Source of the DNA: Leifsonia sp. PS1209
GTDB lineage: Bacteria; Actinomycetota; Actinomycetes; Actinomycetales; Microbacteriaceae
Direction of reading: 5' to 3'
NCBI RefSeq assembly: GCF_012317045.1
Contig: NZ_CP051154.1
Span: forward strand, 1,922,001 to 1,986,000
Length of the DNA: 64,000 nucleotides
Of this stretch, positions 27,858-36,335 are shown one piece after another (the stretch's first letter is position 1; each line of letters starts with the position of its first letter). Below the pieces are notes generated by a model. The model had not been told where the DNA came from and did not search any database. It saw only the letters and a program-made list of their open reading frames with translations. A program made the position numbers and the translations under genes.

Positions 27858-28604
27858 ATGAGCACCGTCGACCCGACCATCGCCCGACGCGAGCGAGCCG
27901 AGCGACGGCCGTCGAACGTGCGTGTGGTCGTCACGCTGATCCTGCTGCTGGTCGGAGGGCTGTCCGCCGGGTACGGCTGGGGCGGCTTCGGGACGATGAT
28001 GGCGACCCAGCCGGAGGAGCCGCCCGTGCTCATCCTGATCGCCATCCCGCTCGGGATGATGCTCGCCATCGGGGCGTCGATCGCGTGGGCGGCGCTCGTG
28101 ATGAAGCGGGGCGACCTCGGCATCATGTACGGGAACGCCGCCGTGCTGCTCGGCGCAGGGGCGGGCGTGATCGTGGTGTCTGCGGAGAGCGGCCCGGCGT
28201 TCGTCACGACCATCGGCTACGGGCTCATCGCCCTCGCGGTCGTCTGCCTGGTGCTCGGGATCGCGGCGGCCGGTGCGCGTGCGCGGCGCGAGAACGCGGA
28301 CGAGGCGGCGATGCGGACGGGCACGCAGGTGACGGCGGTCGTCACAGACAAGGGATACACGATGTTCCGCGAGAGCGACCGGATCTTCACCACGGTCACG
28401 TTCGGCTTCACCGACCTGCAGGGCACGCAGCGCTGGGTGCAGCGGCCGATGCTGATCACGGCGGCGGACCCCATCCAGGACGGGCAGCAGACCCGGCTGT
28501 GGTTCGATCCCGCCAATCCGGGGAACGACAGGGCGATCGTGGTCGAGCTGGCGCACCGCTCGCCGCTGCGTGCGCGGACGCGCAGGGCCGGCGCGCAGGG
28601 CTGA
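27858..28604 (+). CDS. membrane protein with C-terminal extramembrane beta domain
   Basis: This 248-residue protein has an Arg-rich start (ARRERAERRPSN) and four hydrophobic helices at roughly 22-42, 55-80, 88-108 and 115-138. An 85-residue soluble domain follows, rich in Val/Thr strands (TGTQVTAVVTDKG, TTVTFGFTDLQG, TRLWFDPANPGND). The last part resembles small domains in DUF3592-type membrane proteins (inference). The ATG at 27858 was preferred over an upstream in-frame start because the N-terminus then fits a short cytosolic tail. Confidence 0.7.
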   Translation: MSTVDPTIARRERAERRPSNVRVVVTLILLLVGGLSAGYGWGGFGTMMATQPEEPPVLILIAIPLGMMLAIGASIAWAALVMKRGDLGIMYGNAAVLLGAGAGVIVVSAESGPAFVTTIGYGLIALAVVCLVLGIAAAGARARRENADEAAMRTGTQVTAVVTDKGYTMFRESDRIFTTVTFGFTDLQGTQRWVQRPMLITAADPIQDGQQTRLWFDPANPGNDRAIVVELAHRSPLRARTRRAGAQG

Positions 28605-28715
28605 GCGGCGTGAGGGGGCTTTCAGAACACCCAGTGAGCCTCCAAGGTCATCGCGAGGACTTGTAGCTAGGATTCCGTCATCCCTTCTTTCGCCCGACCC
28701 TCCGAAGGACCTTCG

Positions 28716-30020
28716 ATGACCGACCTCCCGCGCCGGCACCAGCGCGCACAGGGGCCTACCGCCGTCCGGCACGGCCGTCTGCCCCGCCGCCGCGCCGTCG
28801 GCACGGTCATGCGCGTCCTCGCCGCCGCGGTCGCCGTGGTCGTGGTGAGCATCGGCTCTGTGGCGGCGTTCGCCGTCTGGGATGTCGCCCGCTCGGTGAA
28901 GACGGGCGTGGCGCTTCCGGCACTGCCCGGGCACACCAAGCAGGCGATCCCGAACGTCGGGGCGATCCAGGGCGGCGTGAATCTGCTCCTCACCGGCACG
29001 GACAGCCGCAGCAACCTGGGCGGCGTCTACGACTCGGCGGAGGAGCAGGACGCGAGCACCGGGGAAGGCAACAACGATGTGACGATGCTGCTGCACATCG
29101 CCCAGGACCATAAGAGCGCCATGGTGGTGAGCTTCCCCCGCGACCTGATGGTGGAGATCCCGGACTGCCCGGCCCCCAACGGCGGCGGCACCATCGACGG
29201 TTCCAGCAGCGCGATGTTCAACACGGCGCTGTCGCGCGGCGGGCTGGGCTGCGTGGTGCTGACCGTTGAGCAGCTGACCGGCATCGACATCCCGTTCGGC
29301 GCCGTGATCAACTTCAACGGCGTGAGTGCGATGTCGAACGCCATCGGCGGAGTGAGCGTCTGTCTCGCCACCCCGGTCACCGACGACTACACCACCCCGC
29401 CACTCGACCTTCCCGCCGGCGAGAACACCCTGGTCGGCGACATGGCGCTCTCGTTCCTCCGCAGCAGGCACGGGGTGGGAGACGGCAGCGACCTCGGCCG
29501 GATCAGCAACCAGCAGGTCTTCCTCTCCGCCCTGGCCAGAAAGGTCGTCTCCGGCGGCGTCCTCAGCAATCCGGTGCAGCTGTACGGGCTGGCGAAGGCG
29601 GCGGTCGACAACATCACCCCGTCCGACACGCTCACCAACCCGACGACGCTCGTCGAGATCGCGCTCGCCCTCAAAGACACCGGGCTCGACAACATGGTGT
29701 TCCTGCAGTACCCGGCGATCACCGATCCGGACGACGTGAATAGGGTGATCGTCGACGACAACGCCGCCTCCGCCATCAACACGGCCCTCGTCAACGACCA
29801 GCCGGTGAAACTCACCGGCAGCATCGGCCGTGCGGCGGAAGACCCGACGGCGCCGGGCACGCCCGAGCCGACCACCCCGACGACGCCCGACCCGACCGCA
29901 CCGGATGCGTCGGCGCCAGCCACCCCCGGCGCGCCCGCGACCTCCGGTCCCGTCGAGCTGCCGAGCAGCATCACCGGGCAGACGGCGGCCCAGGCGACGT
30001 GTACGAAGGGGAACAACTAG
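28716..30020 (+). CDS. LCP (LytR-CpsA-Psr) family protein
   Basis: LCP enzymes attach teichoic acids, arabinogalactan or other glycopolymers to peptidoglycan. This 434-residue protein has a basic N-terminus, one anchor helix at about 30-52 and an extracytoplasmic LCP domain at about 85-270 with LLLTGTDSR, ND.TMLLHI, SFPRDLMVEIP, INFNGVSAMSNAIGGV, and the block FLRSRHGVGDGSDLGR. The C-terminus is a Pro/Thr/Ala-rich wall-spanning tail. AAGGA lies just before the ATG, and a TAGGAT -10 is about 40 bases upstream. Confidence 0.92.
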   Translation: MTDLPRRHQRAQGPTAVRHGRLPRRRAVGTVMRVLAAAVAVVVVSIGSVAAFAVWDVARSVKTGVALPALPGHTKQAIPNVGAIQGGVNLLLTGTDSRSNLGGVYDSAEEQDASTGEGNNDVTMLLHIAQDHKSAMVVSFPRDLMVEIPDCPAPNGGGTIDGSSSAMFNTALSRGGLGCVVLTVEQLTGIDIPFGAVINFNGVSAMSNAIGGVSVCLATPVTDDYTTPPLDLPAGENTLVGDMALSFLRSRHGVGDGSDLGRISNQQVFLSALARKVVSGGVLSNPVQLYGLAKAAVDNITPSDTLTNPTTLVEIALALKDTGLDNMVFLQYPAITDPDDVNRVIVDDNAASAINTALVNDQPVKLTGSIGRAAEDPTAPGTPEPTTPTTPDPTAPDASAPATPGAPATSGPVELPSSITGQTAAQATCTKGNN

Positions 30021-30031
30021 GCGGGCCGCCC

Positions 30032-30238
30032 TCACGGCGACGGCGGAGACGCCAGGAAGTGCCAGCCGAGCCACCACCAGAACAGCAGGATGGTGAACCG
30101 GGCCGCGCGGTCGGCGAGCACCACATCCAGTAGGGCGGAGAACGGCGCCAGCCGCAGCGGGTCGCGGTGCGACCGCAGCACGAGCAGCGCCATGACGGCG
30201 CCGCACAGCAGGAAGCCCGCGATGGTGACCTCTCTCAT
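30032..30238 (-). CDS. small two-helix membrane protein (DUF6186-like)
   Basis: This 68-residue protein has hydrophobic segments at about 5-22 and 46-62, the second ending in the striking block FWWWLGWHFLA. The spacing of Arg-His-Arg after helix 1 and the WWWLGWHF end recall the actinobacterial DUF6186 family; that name is from memory. The ATG overlaps the stop of the preceding gene (ATGA), so the two are coupled. Confidence 0.7.
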   Translation of the reverse strand: MREVTIAGFLLCGAVMALLVLRSHRDPLRLAPFSALLDVVLADRAARFTILLFWWWLGWHFLASPPSP

Positions 30239-30903
30239 CGCCGTCCTCTCCTGAGCAGGGCGTAACCGCCGGCGAGCCAGAGCACGACGAGCGCAGCGCG
30301 GGCGGGCGGCCAGGCGACGGCCGGGTCGACCAGGTCGGACAGTGCTGGGAACGCATTCTCGGCCGCGGGGGAGGAGCGGCCGAGGAAGAACGCGGCGATC
30401 TCCCACGCGCAGCCGGCGACGATCACCGCCGACCAGGCGATGGCGGCGCGGCGGATCGCGGCGCGCGCCTCCGGTGCCGCGTCCTGGCTCTGTGGCCTGC
30501 CGCCCGTATCCACTGCTCCGGATGCGCGGGGCCGGTCCGCCCACACCACCGGGAGCAGCAGCACCCCGAGGCCCACCACGAGTGCGGTGTCCGCGCCGCC
30601 GTAGAGCGGGGCGAACGCGAAGGTGAGCGCGGCGACGCCGATCAGGCTGAACGCGATCACCCGCCGGGACAGCGTCTGCCCGTCGGGCAGCGCGCGCACC
30701 GGGATGTGCAGCCAGCCCAGCGCGTCGAGTGCGATGAGCACGGCGCCGCCGAGGAAGATCCACGCATCCACCGGCGCGCCCCTGAGGAAGTGGAAGACGG
30801 CCGTGAGCACCAGCACGAGCAGCCAGGAGGCACGGGTGATGACCGCGATCCGGGTCGCTGCTGGCCCGGAGCGCGCGGAGACAGGGCGCGGCTCGTCGGA
30901 CAT
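30235..30903 (-). CDS. multi-spanning membrane protein, function unknown
   Basis: This 222-residue protein has about six hydrophobic helices and a central cytosolic loop rich in Arg, Asp and Ala (GGRPQSQDAAPEARAAIRRAA). The N-terminus is charged. No motif was recognised. A TAGCCT -10 lies nine bases before the ATG, so the leader would be nearly absent. It is coupled to the downstream 68-residue membrane protein. Confidence 0.7.
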   Translation of the reverse strand: MSDEPRPVSARSGPAATRIAVITRASWLLVLVLTAVFHFLRGAPVDAWIFLGGAVLIALDALGWLHIPVRALPDGQTLSRRVIAFSLIGVAALTFAFAPLYGGADTALVVGLGVLLLPVVWADRPRASGAVDTGGRPQSQDAAPEARAAIRRAAIAWSAVIVAGCAWEIAAFFLGRSSPAAENAFPALSDLVDPAVAWPPARAALVVLWLAGGYALLRRGRR

Positions 30904-30994
30904 TTCAGGGTCAGGCTACGCCCTGCGCGCACCCGCGGCACGCTGGGAGGTGTCTGCGGTTGCCATTACGGCTCGCTCCCCGTTTACTGAGAAC

Positions 30995-32380
30995 ATGACC
31001 ACCGAGCGTATGTCTTCGTCGCAACTCCGGGTGCTCGTCATCGCGATCCTCGCCAGTTTCGTCGCCTTCCTCGACGGTGCGGTGATCAACGTGGCGCTGC
31101 CCGCCATCGACAAGGAGCTGGGCGGCGGGCTGCCGCTGCAGCAGTGGGTGGTCGACGGCTACCTCGTGACGCTCGGGTCGCTCATCCTGATCGCCGGGTC
31201 GCTGTCGGACGTGTTCGGCCGCAAGCGCGTGCTGTACGCGGGCCTGATCGGTTTCGGCGTGACATCACTGCTCTGCGCGTTCGCGCCGTCAGGCGTGTTC
31301 CTGGTGATCGCGCGAGCCCTGCAGGGTGTCTCCGGCGCGCTCCTCGTCCCGAGCTCCCTCGCGCTCATCATCTCGACGTTCTCCGGCGCGGCGCAGGCGA
31401 AGGCGATCGGCCGCTGGACGGCCTGGACGGGCGTTGCCATGATCGCGGGCCCCGTGCTCGGCGGCGTGTTCGTCGACACGCTCTCCTGGCGCTGGGTGTT
31501 CGTGATCAACGTCATCCCCATCGGCATCACGCTTGCCATGATGATCGGGCTGAAGCAGGACCACGGGACGGGCGGCCGCGTCGACATCCTGGGCGCCGTG
31601 CTCGGCTCCCTCGGCCTGGCGGGAACCGTGTTCGCGCTGATCGAGCAGGGCGTGTACGGCTGGGGAAGCCCGCGCGTCTTCCTCCCGCTCATCGTCGGCA
31701 TCCTGTCGCTCGCGGCGTTCTTCTTCTGGCAGACCAGGGCCAAGCAGCCGATGCTGCCGCTCGGGCTGTTCCGGGTGCACAACTTCTGGGTCGGCAACAT
31801 CGCGACGGCGCTGGTCTACGGTGCGCTCGCCTTCGCGCCGCTGACCGTCACGCTCTATCTGCAGCAGGTCGCCGGGTTCGGGGCGACGGAGGCCGGGTTC
31901 GTGTTCATCCCGTCGACGCTGTGCATGCTGCTGCTGTCCGGGGTGTTCGGCGGTCTCGCGGGCAAGTACGGTCCGCGGCTGTTCATGGCCATCGGGCCGG
32001 TGATCGCCGGCTGCGGGTTCCTCTGGCTGCTGATGATGGGGGAGGACGTCAACTTCTGGACCAACCTCCTGCCCGCCGTCCTGCTCTTCGGCGTCGGCCT
32101 CTCGATCACGGTCGCCCCGCTCACCAGCGCGATCCTCGGCGCCATCCATCCGGCCCAGGCGGGCATCGGCTCCGCGGTGAACAACGCCGTCTCGCGCATC
32201 GCCGGCCTGGTGACGGTGGCCATGATCGGCCTCATCGTGGGAGGCACGCTCGACCGGGCGGGCCTCGACAGGGCGATGATCGTCGCCGCCGGGCTGATGC
32301 TGGTCGGCGGCATCGTCTCGGCCGTCGGCATCCGCAACCACGAGCCGGCCGCGGAGAAGGTTCAGACCGCGGTCGACTGA
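30995..32380 (+). CDS. MFS exporter, DHA2 (EmrB/QacA) type
   Basis: This 461-residue proton-driven exporter has about 14 helices. Motif A is SLSDVFGRKRV in the loop after helix 2, motif B is ARALQGVSGALLVPSSLALI, and the antiporter motif C (GWTGVAMIAGPVLGGVFV-like) lies in helix 5. It likely exports drugs or toxic metabolites. The ATG at 30995 lies six bases after TTTACT; a second ATG five codons in is possible. Its last 19 bases overlap the convergent UbiA gene. Confidence 0.88.
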   Translation: MTTERMSSSQLRVLVIAILASFVAFLDGAVINVALPAIDKELGGGLPLQQWVVDGYLVTLGSLILIAGSLSDVFGRKRVLYAGLIGFGVTSLLCAFAPSGVFLVIARALQGVSGALLVPSSLALIISTFSGAAQAKAIGRWTAWTGVAMIAGPVLGGVFVDTLSWRWVFVINVIPIGITLAMMIGLKQDHGTGGRVDILGAVLGSLGLAGTVFALIEQGVYGWGSPRVFLPLIVGILSLAAFFFWQTRAKQPMLPLGLFRVHNFWVGNIATALVYGALAFAPLTVTLYLQQVAGFGATEAGFVFIPSTLCMLLLSGVFGGLAGKYGPRLFMAIGPVIAGCGFLWLLMMGEDVNFWTNLLPAVLLFGVGLSITVAPLTSAILGAIHPAQAGIGSAVNNAVSRIAGLVTVAMIGLIVGGTLDRAGLDRAMIVAAGLMLVGGIVSAVGIRNHEPAAEKVQTAVD

Positions 32381-33210
32381 CCGGCGAAGGCGAGCATCAC
32401 CACGTCGACCACGGCGCAGCCCATGATGAGCTGCATGAGCAGCCGCGTCGGCGAGCGGCGCAGCAGCAGGACGACCCCGGTCACCGCGATGACCACGCCG
32501 ATGGCCAGCCCGATCAGCAACGGGATGCGCGGAGGCCAGCCGGGCCCGAACGCGATCAGCACGCTGGCCGCGGCGAGGCAGGCGAAGGCGAGCAGCCCGC
32601 TCGGCACGGCCCCCATCCGGTGCGGCAGGCCCCGGATGCCCGTGCGGTCGTCGTCGGCGAGGTCCGGCAGGACATTGGTGACGTGCGCGGCGACACCGAG
32701 CAGTGCGCCGGCGGCGACCACCCAGGCGGCCGCGAGTCGCGGCGGCTCGAGTCCGAGGGTGACGATCGCGGGCAGGATGCCGAAGCTCACCGCGAACGGC
32801 AGAAACGACACGGCCGTGGCCTTGAGGCCGAGGTTGTACGCCCAGCCGCCCGCGATGGCGACCACGTGTGCGACGGCGGCGAACGGGCCGAGCACGAGGG
32901 TGACCAGGACGGCAGCGACCAGGGCTACGAAGGCCGCCGTGCGCACGGTGCCGACGCCGATCGCGCCGCGGGCGGCCGGCTTGTCCGCCCGCTCGACCTG
33001 CGCATCCCGTGCTGCGTCGAGCCAGTCGTTCGACCAGCCGATGGACAACTGGCCGAGCAGGATCGCGAGCGCCAGCACCGCCAGGCGGCCGGGCGGATAG
33101 CCCAGACTCGCGCCAAGCACGGTCGCGACGGCGGTGACCACCACGGTCGGACCCCGGTGGCTGGCGAGCAGCAGCGCCGTGACCTTGTTCGCCGCCGTCG
33201 CATTCGTCAT
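32362..33210 (-). CDS. UbiA-family prenyltransferase
   Basis: This 282-residue membrane enzyme joins a polyprenyl diphosphate to an acceptor. The first Asp-rich motif is NDWLDAARDAQVERADKP (an NDxxDxxxD pattern) after helix 2, and the second is DLADDDRTG after helix 5. About eight helices are present. It could act in menaquinone, heme or carotenoid-like pathways; there is no pathway neighbour to decide. A TAGCAT -10 (33218-33223) lies seven bases before the ATG at 33210. It is divergent from lacI. Confidence 0.88.
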   Translation of the reverse strand: MTNATAANKVTALLLASHRGPTVVVTAVATVLGASLGYPPGRLAVLALAILLGQLSIGWSNDWLDAARDAQVERADKPAARGAIGVGTVRTAAFVALVAAVLVTLVLGPFAAVAHVVAIAGGWAYNLGLKATAVSFLPFAVSFGILPAIVTLGLEPPRLAAAWVVAAGALLGVAAHVTNVLPDLADDDRTGIRGLPHRMGAVPSGLLAFACLAAASVLIAFGPGWPPRIPLLIGLAIGVVIAVTGVVLLLRRSPTRLLMQLIMGCAVVDVVMLAFAGQSTAV

Positions 33211-33238
33211 GGCCGCCATGCTAGGCCGTCCGGAGGGC

Positions 33239-33276
33239 TTGCAAAAGACTTGCGCTGTCTTGCAAGGAATTGCGTA
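33239..33276 (+). promoter_or_regulatory. phased TTGC repeats in the lacI promoter
   Basis: TTGC occurs at 33239, 33250, 33260 and 33270, spaced 11, 10 and 10 bp, so all lie on one face of the helix. The third is inside the perfect palindrome CTTGCAAG (33259-33266). The -10 TATGCT at 33275-33280 follows directly. The array is a good candidate for binding by the LacI protein itself; a matching array lies downstream of the gene. Confidence 0.55.
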
Positions 33277-33286
33277 TGCTGAGCGC

Positions 33287-34297
33287 ATGTCGAAACGTCT
33301 CGCCGAGGTCGCTCGCAAGGTCGGGGTCAGTGAAGCGACGGTCAGCCGCGTCCTGAACGAGAAACCAGGGGTGTCCGAGGCGACGAGACAGGCGGTTCTC
33401 ACGGCACTGGATGTGCTGGGGTACGAACGCCCGACCAAGCTGCGCGGAGAGCGTGCCCGGCTGGTGGGGCTCGTGCTCCCCGAGCTGCAGAACCCGATCT
33501 TCCCCGCCTTCGCGGAGGTGATCGGCGGCGCTCTCGCGCAGAACGGATACACGCCGGTGCTCTGCACCCAGACGGCCGGAGGCATCTCCGAGGCGGACTA
33601 CGTGGAGCTGCTGCTGCAGCAGCAGGTGTCCGGCGTGGTCTTCGTCGGCGGGGCGTACGCGCAGCAGGATGCGTCGCACGAGCACTACGCCAGGCTCACC
33701 GACCTCAACCTTCCGACGGTGCTGGTCAACGCGCCGGTCGACGACCTCCCGTTCGCCACTGTGTCCTGCGACGACACAGTCGCGACGGCGCAGGCGCTCG
33801 GGCATCTCCGCTCGCTCGGGCACGAGCGCATCGGGCTACTGCTCGGGCCGCGCGATCACGTGCCGTCACAGCGGAAGCTCGCCGCCGCCCGGCGGATCGT
33901 GGCGGGCTGGGGAGCCGAGCTCGACGATGATCTGATCGTGCACTCGCTCTACTCGCTGGAGGCCGGTCAGGCCGGGGCGGCGCGGCTGCTCAAGGCCGGG
34001 GTGACGGCGATCGTCTGCGCCAGCGACCCGATGGCGCTCGGCGCGATCAGGGCCGTGCGGCGCGCCGGACTCTCCGTGCCGGCAGACGTGTCGATCGTCG
34101 GCTACGACGACTCGGCGCTGATGAACTGCACGGAGCCGCCGCTGACCACGGTCCGGCAGCCGATCGAGCCGATGGGGCGCACCGTGATCGAGCTGCTGCT
34201 GCGGCAGATCTCCAGCGACTCCGCCATCTCGGACGAGCTGTTCTTCGAACCGGAACTGGTTGTCCGAGGGTCGACGGGACCGGCTCAGCACGCGTAA
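33287..34297 (+). CDS. LacI family transcriptional regulator
   Basis: This 336-residue sugar-responsive repressor begins with the LacI helix-turn-helix (RLAEVARKVGVSEATVSRVLN) and the hinge helix region, followed by a periplasmic-binding-protein-like effector domain from about residue 58 (LVGLVLPELQNPIFPAFAE, VGYDDSALMNCTEPPLTTVRQP). It lies directly before the alpha-glucosidase and ABC transporter genes and presumably represses them until an alpha-glucoside binds. The ATG at 33287 is six bases after TATGCT, so its mRNA is probably leaderless. Confidence 0.93.
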   Translation: MSKRLAEVARKVGVSEATVSRVLNEKPGVSEATRQAVLTALDVLGYERPTKLRGERARLVGLVLPELQNPIFPAFAEVIGGALAQNGYTPVLCTQTAGGISEADYVELLLQQQVSGVVFVGGAYAQQDASHEHYARLTDLNLPTVLVNAPVDDLPFATVSCDDTVATAQALGHLRSLGHERIGLLLGPRDHVPSQRKLAAARRIVAGWGAELDDDLIVHSLYSLEAGQAGAARLLKAGVTAIVCASDPMALGAIRAVRRAGLSVPADVSIVGYDDSALMNCTEPPLTTVRQPIEPMGRTVIELLLRQISSDSAISDELFFEPELVVRGSTGPAQHA

Positions 34298-34301
34298 TTG
34301 T

Positions 34302-34329
34302 TATGCAATTCAGTGCAAATGTGCGCAAA
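34302..34329 (-). promoter_or_regulatory. second phased TTGC array, before the alpha-glucosidase operon
   Basis: Read on the minus strand, TTTGCGCA (34329-34322), TTTGCACT (34319-34312) and ATTGCATA (34309-34302) are direct repeats with exact 10-bp spacing. The shared TTGC core and phasing match the array before lacI, in opposite orientation. This is a candidate operator for control of the sugar operon by the neighbouring LacI. Confidence 0.5.
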
Positions 34330-34380
34330 CAAATTACTCAGTGTCGCGTTCTTGCAGCGAACTGTCATTAACGCTACATT

Positions 34381-34402
34381 CGGCTCCACGACGACGGAGC
34401 CG
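34381..34402 (+). other. small hairpin in the alpha-glucosidase leader
   Basis: CGGCTCC (34381-34387) pairs with GGAGCCG (34396-34402) across an 8-nt loop. No T-run follows. It lies in the 220-base region between lacI and the alpha-glucosidase start, whose remaining sequence (34403-34517) shows no gene or clear signal to me. Confidence 0.35.
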
Positions 34403-34517
34403 GCAGTTCGGACACGTCATCGCGACGACCGAACCGCCGACCTGAGCGGCGCGGACGCGCCACGGATGGTCGGCGCGCACCGCACCGCGGGAGGTCGCCC
34501 GACCGAAGGGCACATCC

Positions 34518-36335
34518 GTGGACCTCCCCGTGCTGAGCGCGCAGCCCACCGCCCCCACCGCTGATGCTGCAGACGCCGCCGCTGCTGACGCCGTAGAGAC
34601 CGCCGACGCCGCCGAGCAGGCCGCAGGCCCCGCCGCGCCAGCGCTCTCGCCGTCCACGGCCGACCCGCTCTGGTGGCGCAGCGCGGTGATCTACCAGATC
34701 TATCTCCGCAGCTTCGCCGACGGCAACGGAGACGGCATCGGCGACCTCGCCGGTGTCAGGAAGCACCTCGGCTACCTGCGCGACCTCGGGGTCGACGCGA
34801 TCTGGTTCACGCCCTGGTACGAGTCGCCGCTCGCCGACGGCGGCTACGACGTGGCCGACTACCGCACCATCAACCCGGCGTTCGGCGACCTGGCGGAGGC
34901 GGAGACGCTGATCCAGGAGGCGCTCGCCCTCGGCATCCGCACGATCGTCGACGTCGTCCCCAACCACATCTCCGACCAGCACCCGTGGTTCCAGGCCGCG
35001 CTGGCCGCCGGTCCAGGCTCTCCGGAGCGCGAACGCTTCTGGTTCCGCCCTGGCCGCGGCGAGAACGGCGACGAGCTCCCCACCGGCTGGGTGTCCAACT
35101 TCTCCGGCGAGACCTGGACCCGCACCACGAACCCAGACGGCACGCCGGGCGAGTGGTACCTGCACCTGTTCACGCCGCAGCAGCCCGACCTCAACTGGAA
35201 CCATCCGGATGTGCGTGCCGAGCACGAGGCGATCCTGCGGTTCTGGTTCGACAGGGGCGTCGCCGGTGTCCGCATCGACTCGGCCGCGCTGCTCGTGAAG
35301 GACGAGAGCCTGCCGGAGGTGCCCGAGCATCCGGGGCCGGGGGAGCACCCCAACCAGGACAGGGACGAACTGCACGACATCTACCGCGGCTGGCGGGCCA
35401 TCGCGGATTCCTACCCGGGCACCCGCGTGCTGGTCGGCGAGATCTGGCTGCCCGAGATCGACCGGTTCGCGATGTACCTGCGGCCGGACGAGCTGCACAC
35501 AGCGTTCAACTTCGACTTCCTGGCGAGGCCCTGGGATGCGCGCGAACTCCGCGCATCCATCGACCAGACGCGCGCCGCCCACGCCCCCGTGGATGCGCCG
35601 AGCACCTGGGTGCTGTCGAACCACGACGTGACGCGGCCGGTCACCCGCTACGGCCGCGCGGACTCGTCGTTTGCGTTCGCGAAGAAGCGCGTCGGCACGC
35701 CAACGGATCTGGCGCTCGGCCGTCGCCGTGCCCGTGCCGCCGCCCTGCTGACCGCCGCCCTGCCCGGCTCGCTGTACCTCTACCAGGGCGACGAGCTCGG
35801 CCTCCCGGAGGTCGAGGACCTGCCGGCGGACCGGCTCGAAGACCCGATGCACTTCCGCTCCGGCGGGGTGGATCCCGGCCGCGACGGCTGCCGCGTTCCT
35901 CTGCCGTGGCGGGGCGTGCATCCACCGTTCGGATTCAGTCCGCGTGAGGCGTCCGCCGAACCGTGGCTGCCGCAGCCGGAGGCGTGGGCGGGCCTGACCG
36001 TCGAGGCCCAGCAGTCCGACGCCAGCTCGATGCTGTGGCTGTACCGCAACGCCCTGCGGCTGCGGCGGTCGGAGCCCGGGCTCGGCGACGGACCCCTGCG
36101 CTGGATCGACGGCCCTCCCGGCACCCTGGCGTTCTCCCGCGGCGACCAGTTCGTCAGCGTCACCAACCTCTCCACCGACGCGGTGGCTCTGCCGGAACAC
36201 ACCGCCATCCTGCTCAGCAGCGACCCGCTCGTCGACGGTCTGCTGCCCCCGGACTCCACAGCCTGGCTGCGCACGCAGCTTCCATCCCCGCACCACACCG
36301 CATCACACCACACCACCGAAAGGAACCGACAATGA
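34518..36335 (+). CDS. GH13 alpha-glucosidase
   Basis: This cytoplasmic enzyme hydrolyses terminal alpha-glucosides such as maltose or isomaltose. After an unusual 48-residue Ala/Asp/Pro-rich N-terminal stretch comes the (beta/alpha)8 barrel: WWRSAVIYQIYLRSF, then DVVPNH, the nucleophile Asp254 in GVRIDSA, the acid Glu308 in VGEIW, and Asp370 in SNHD. The C-terminal beta domain ends with a His/Thr-rich tail. At 605 residues it is slightly long. It uses a GTG start. The stop overlaps the next gene (ATGA), linking hydrolase and transporter expression. Confidence 0.93.
   Translation: MDLPVLSAQPTAPTADAADAAAADAVETADAAEQAAGPAAPALSPSTADPLWWRSAVIYQIYLRSFADGNGDGIGDLAGVRKHLGYLRDLGVDAIWFTPWYESPLADGGYDVADYRTINPAFGDLAEAETLIQEALALGIRTIVDVVPNHISDQHPWFQAALAAGPGSPERERFWFRPGRGENGDELPTGWVSNFSGETWTRTTNPDGTPGEWYLHLFTPQQPDLNWNHPDVRAEHEAILRFWFDRGVAGVRIDSAALLVKDESLPEVPEHPGPGEHPNQDRDELHDIYRGWRAIADSYPGTRVLVGEIWLPEIDRFAMYLRPDELHTAFNFDFLARPWDARELRASIDQTRAAHAPVDAPSTWVLSNHDVTRPVTRYGRADSSFAFAKKRVGTPTDLALGRRRARAAALLTAALPGSLYLYQGDELGLPEVEDLPADRLEDPMHFRSGGVDPGRDGCRVPLPWRGVHPPFGFSPREASAEPWLPQPEAWAGLTVEAQQSDASSMLWLYRNALRLRRSEPGLGDGPLRWIDGPPGTLAFSRGDQFVSVTNLSTDAVALPEHTAILLSSDPLVDGLLPPDSTAWLRTQLPSPHHTASHHTTERNRQ

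Noticed and set aside
27831..30356. An 841-codon minus-strand frame across the membrane protein and LCP genes
   Set aside because: Both plus-strand genes have recognisable features; the antisense product is repetitive and charged without motifs.
32362..32380. Frameshift or misassembly at the MFS/UbiA junction
   Set aside because: The two convergent genes simply overlap by 19 bases; both C-termini look normal in length.
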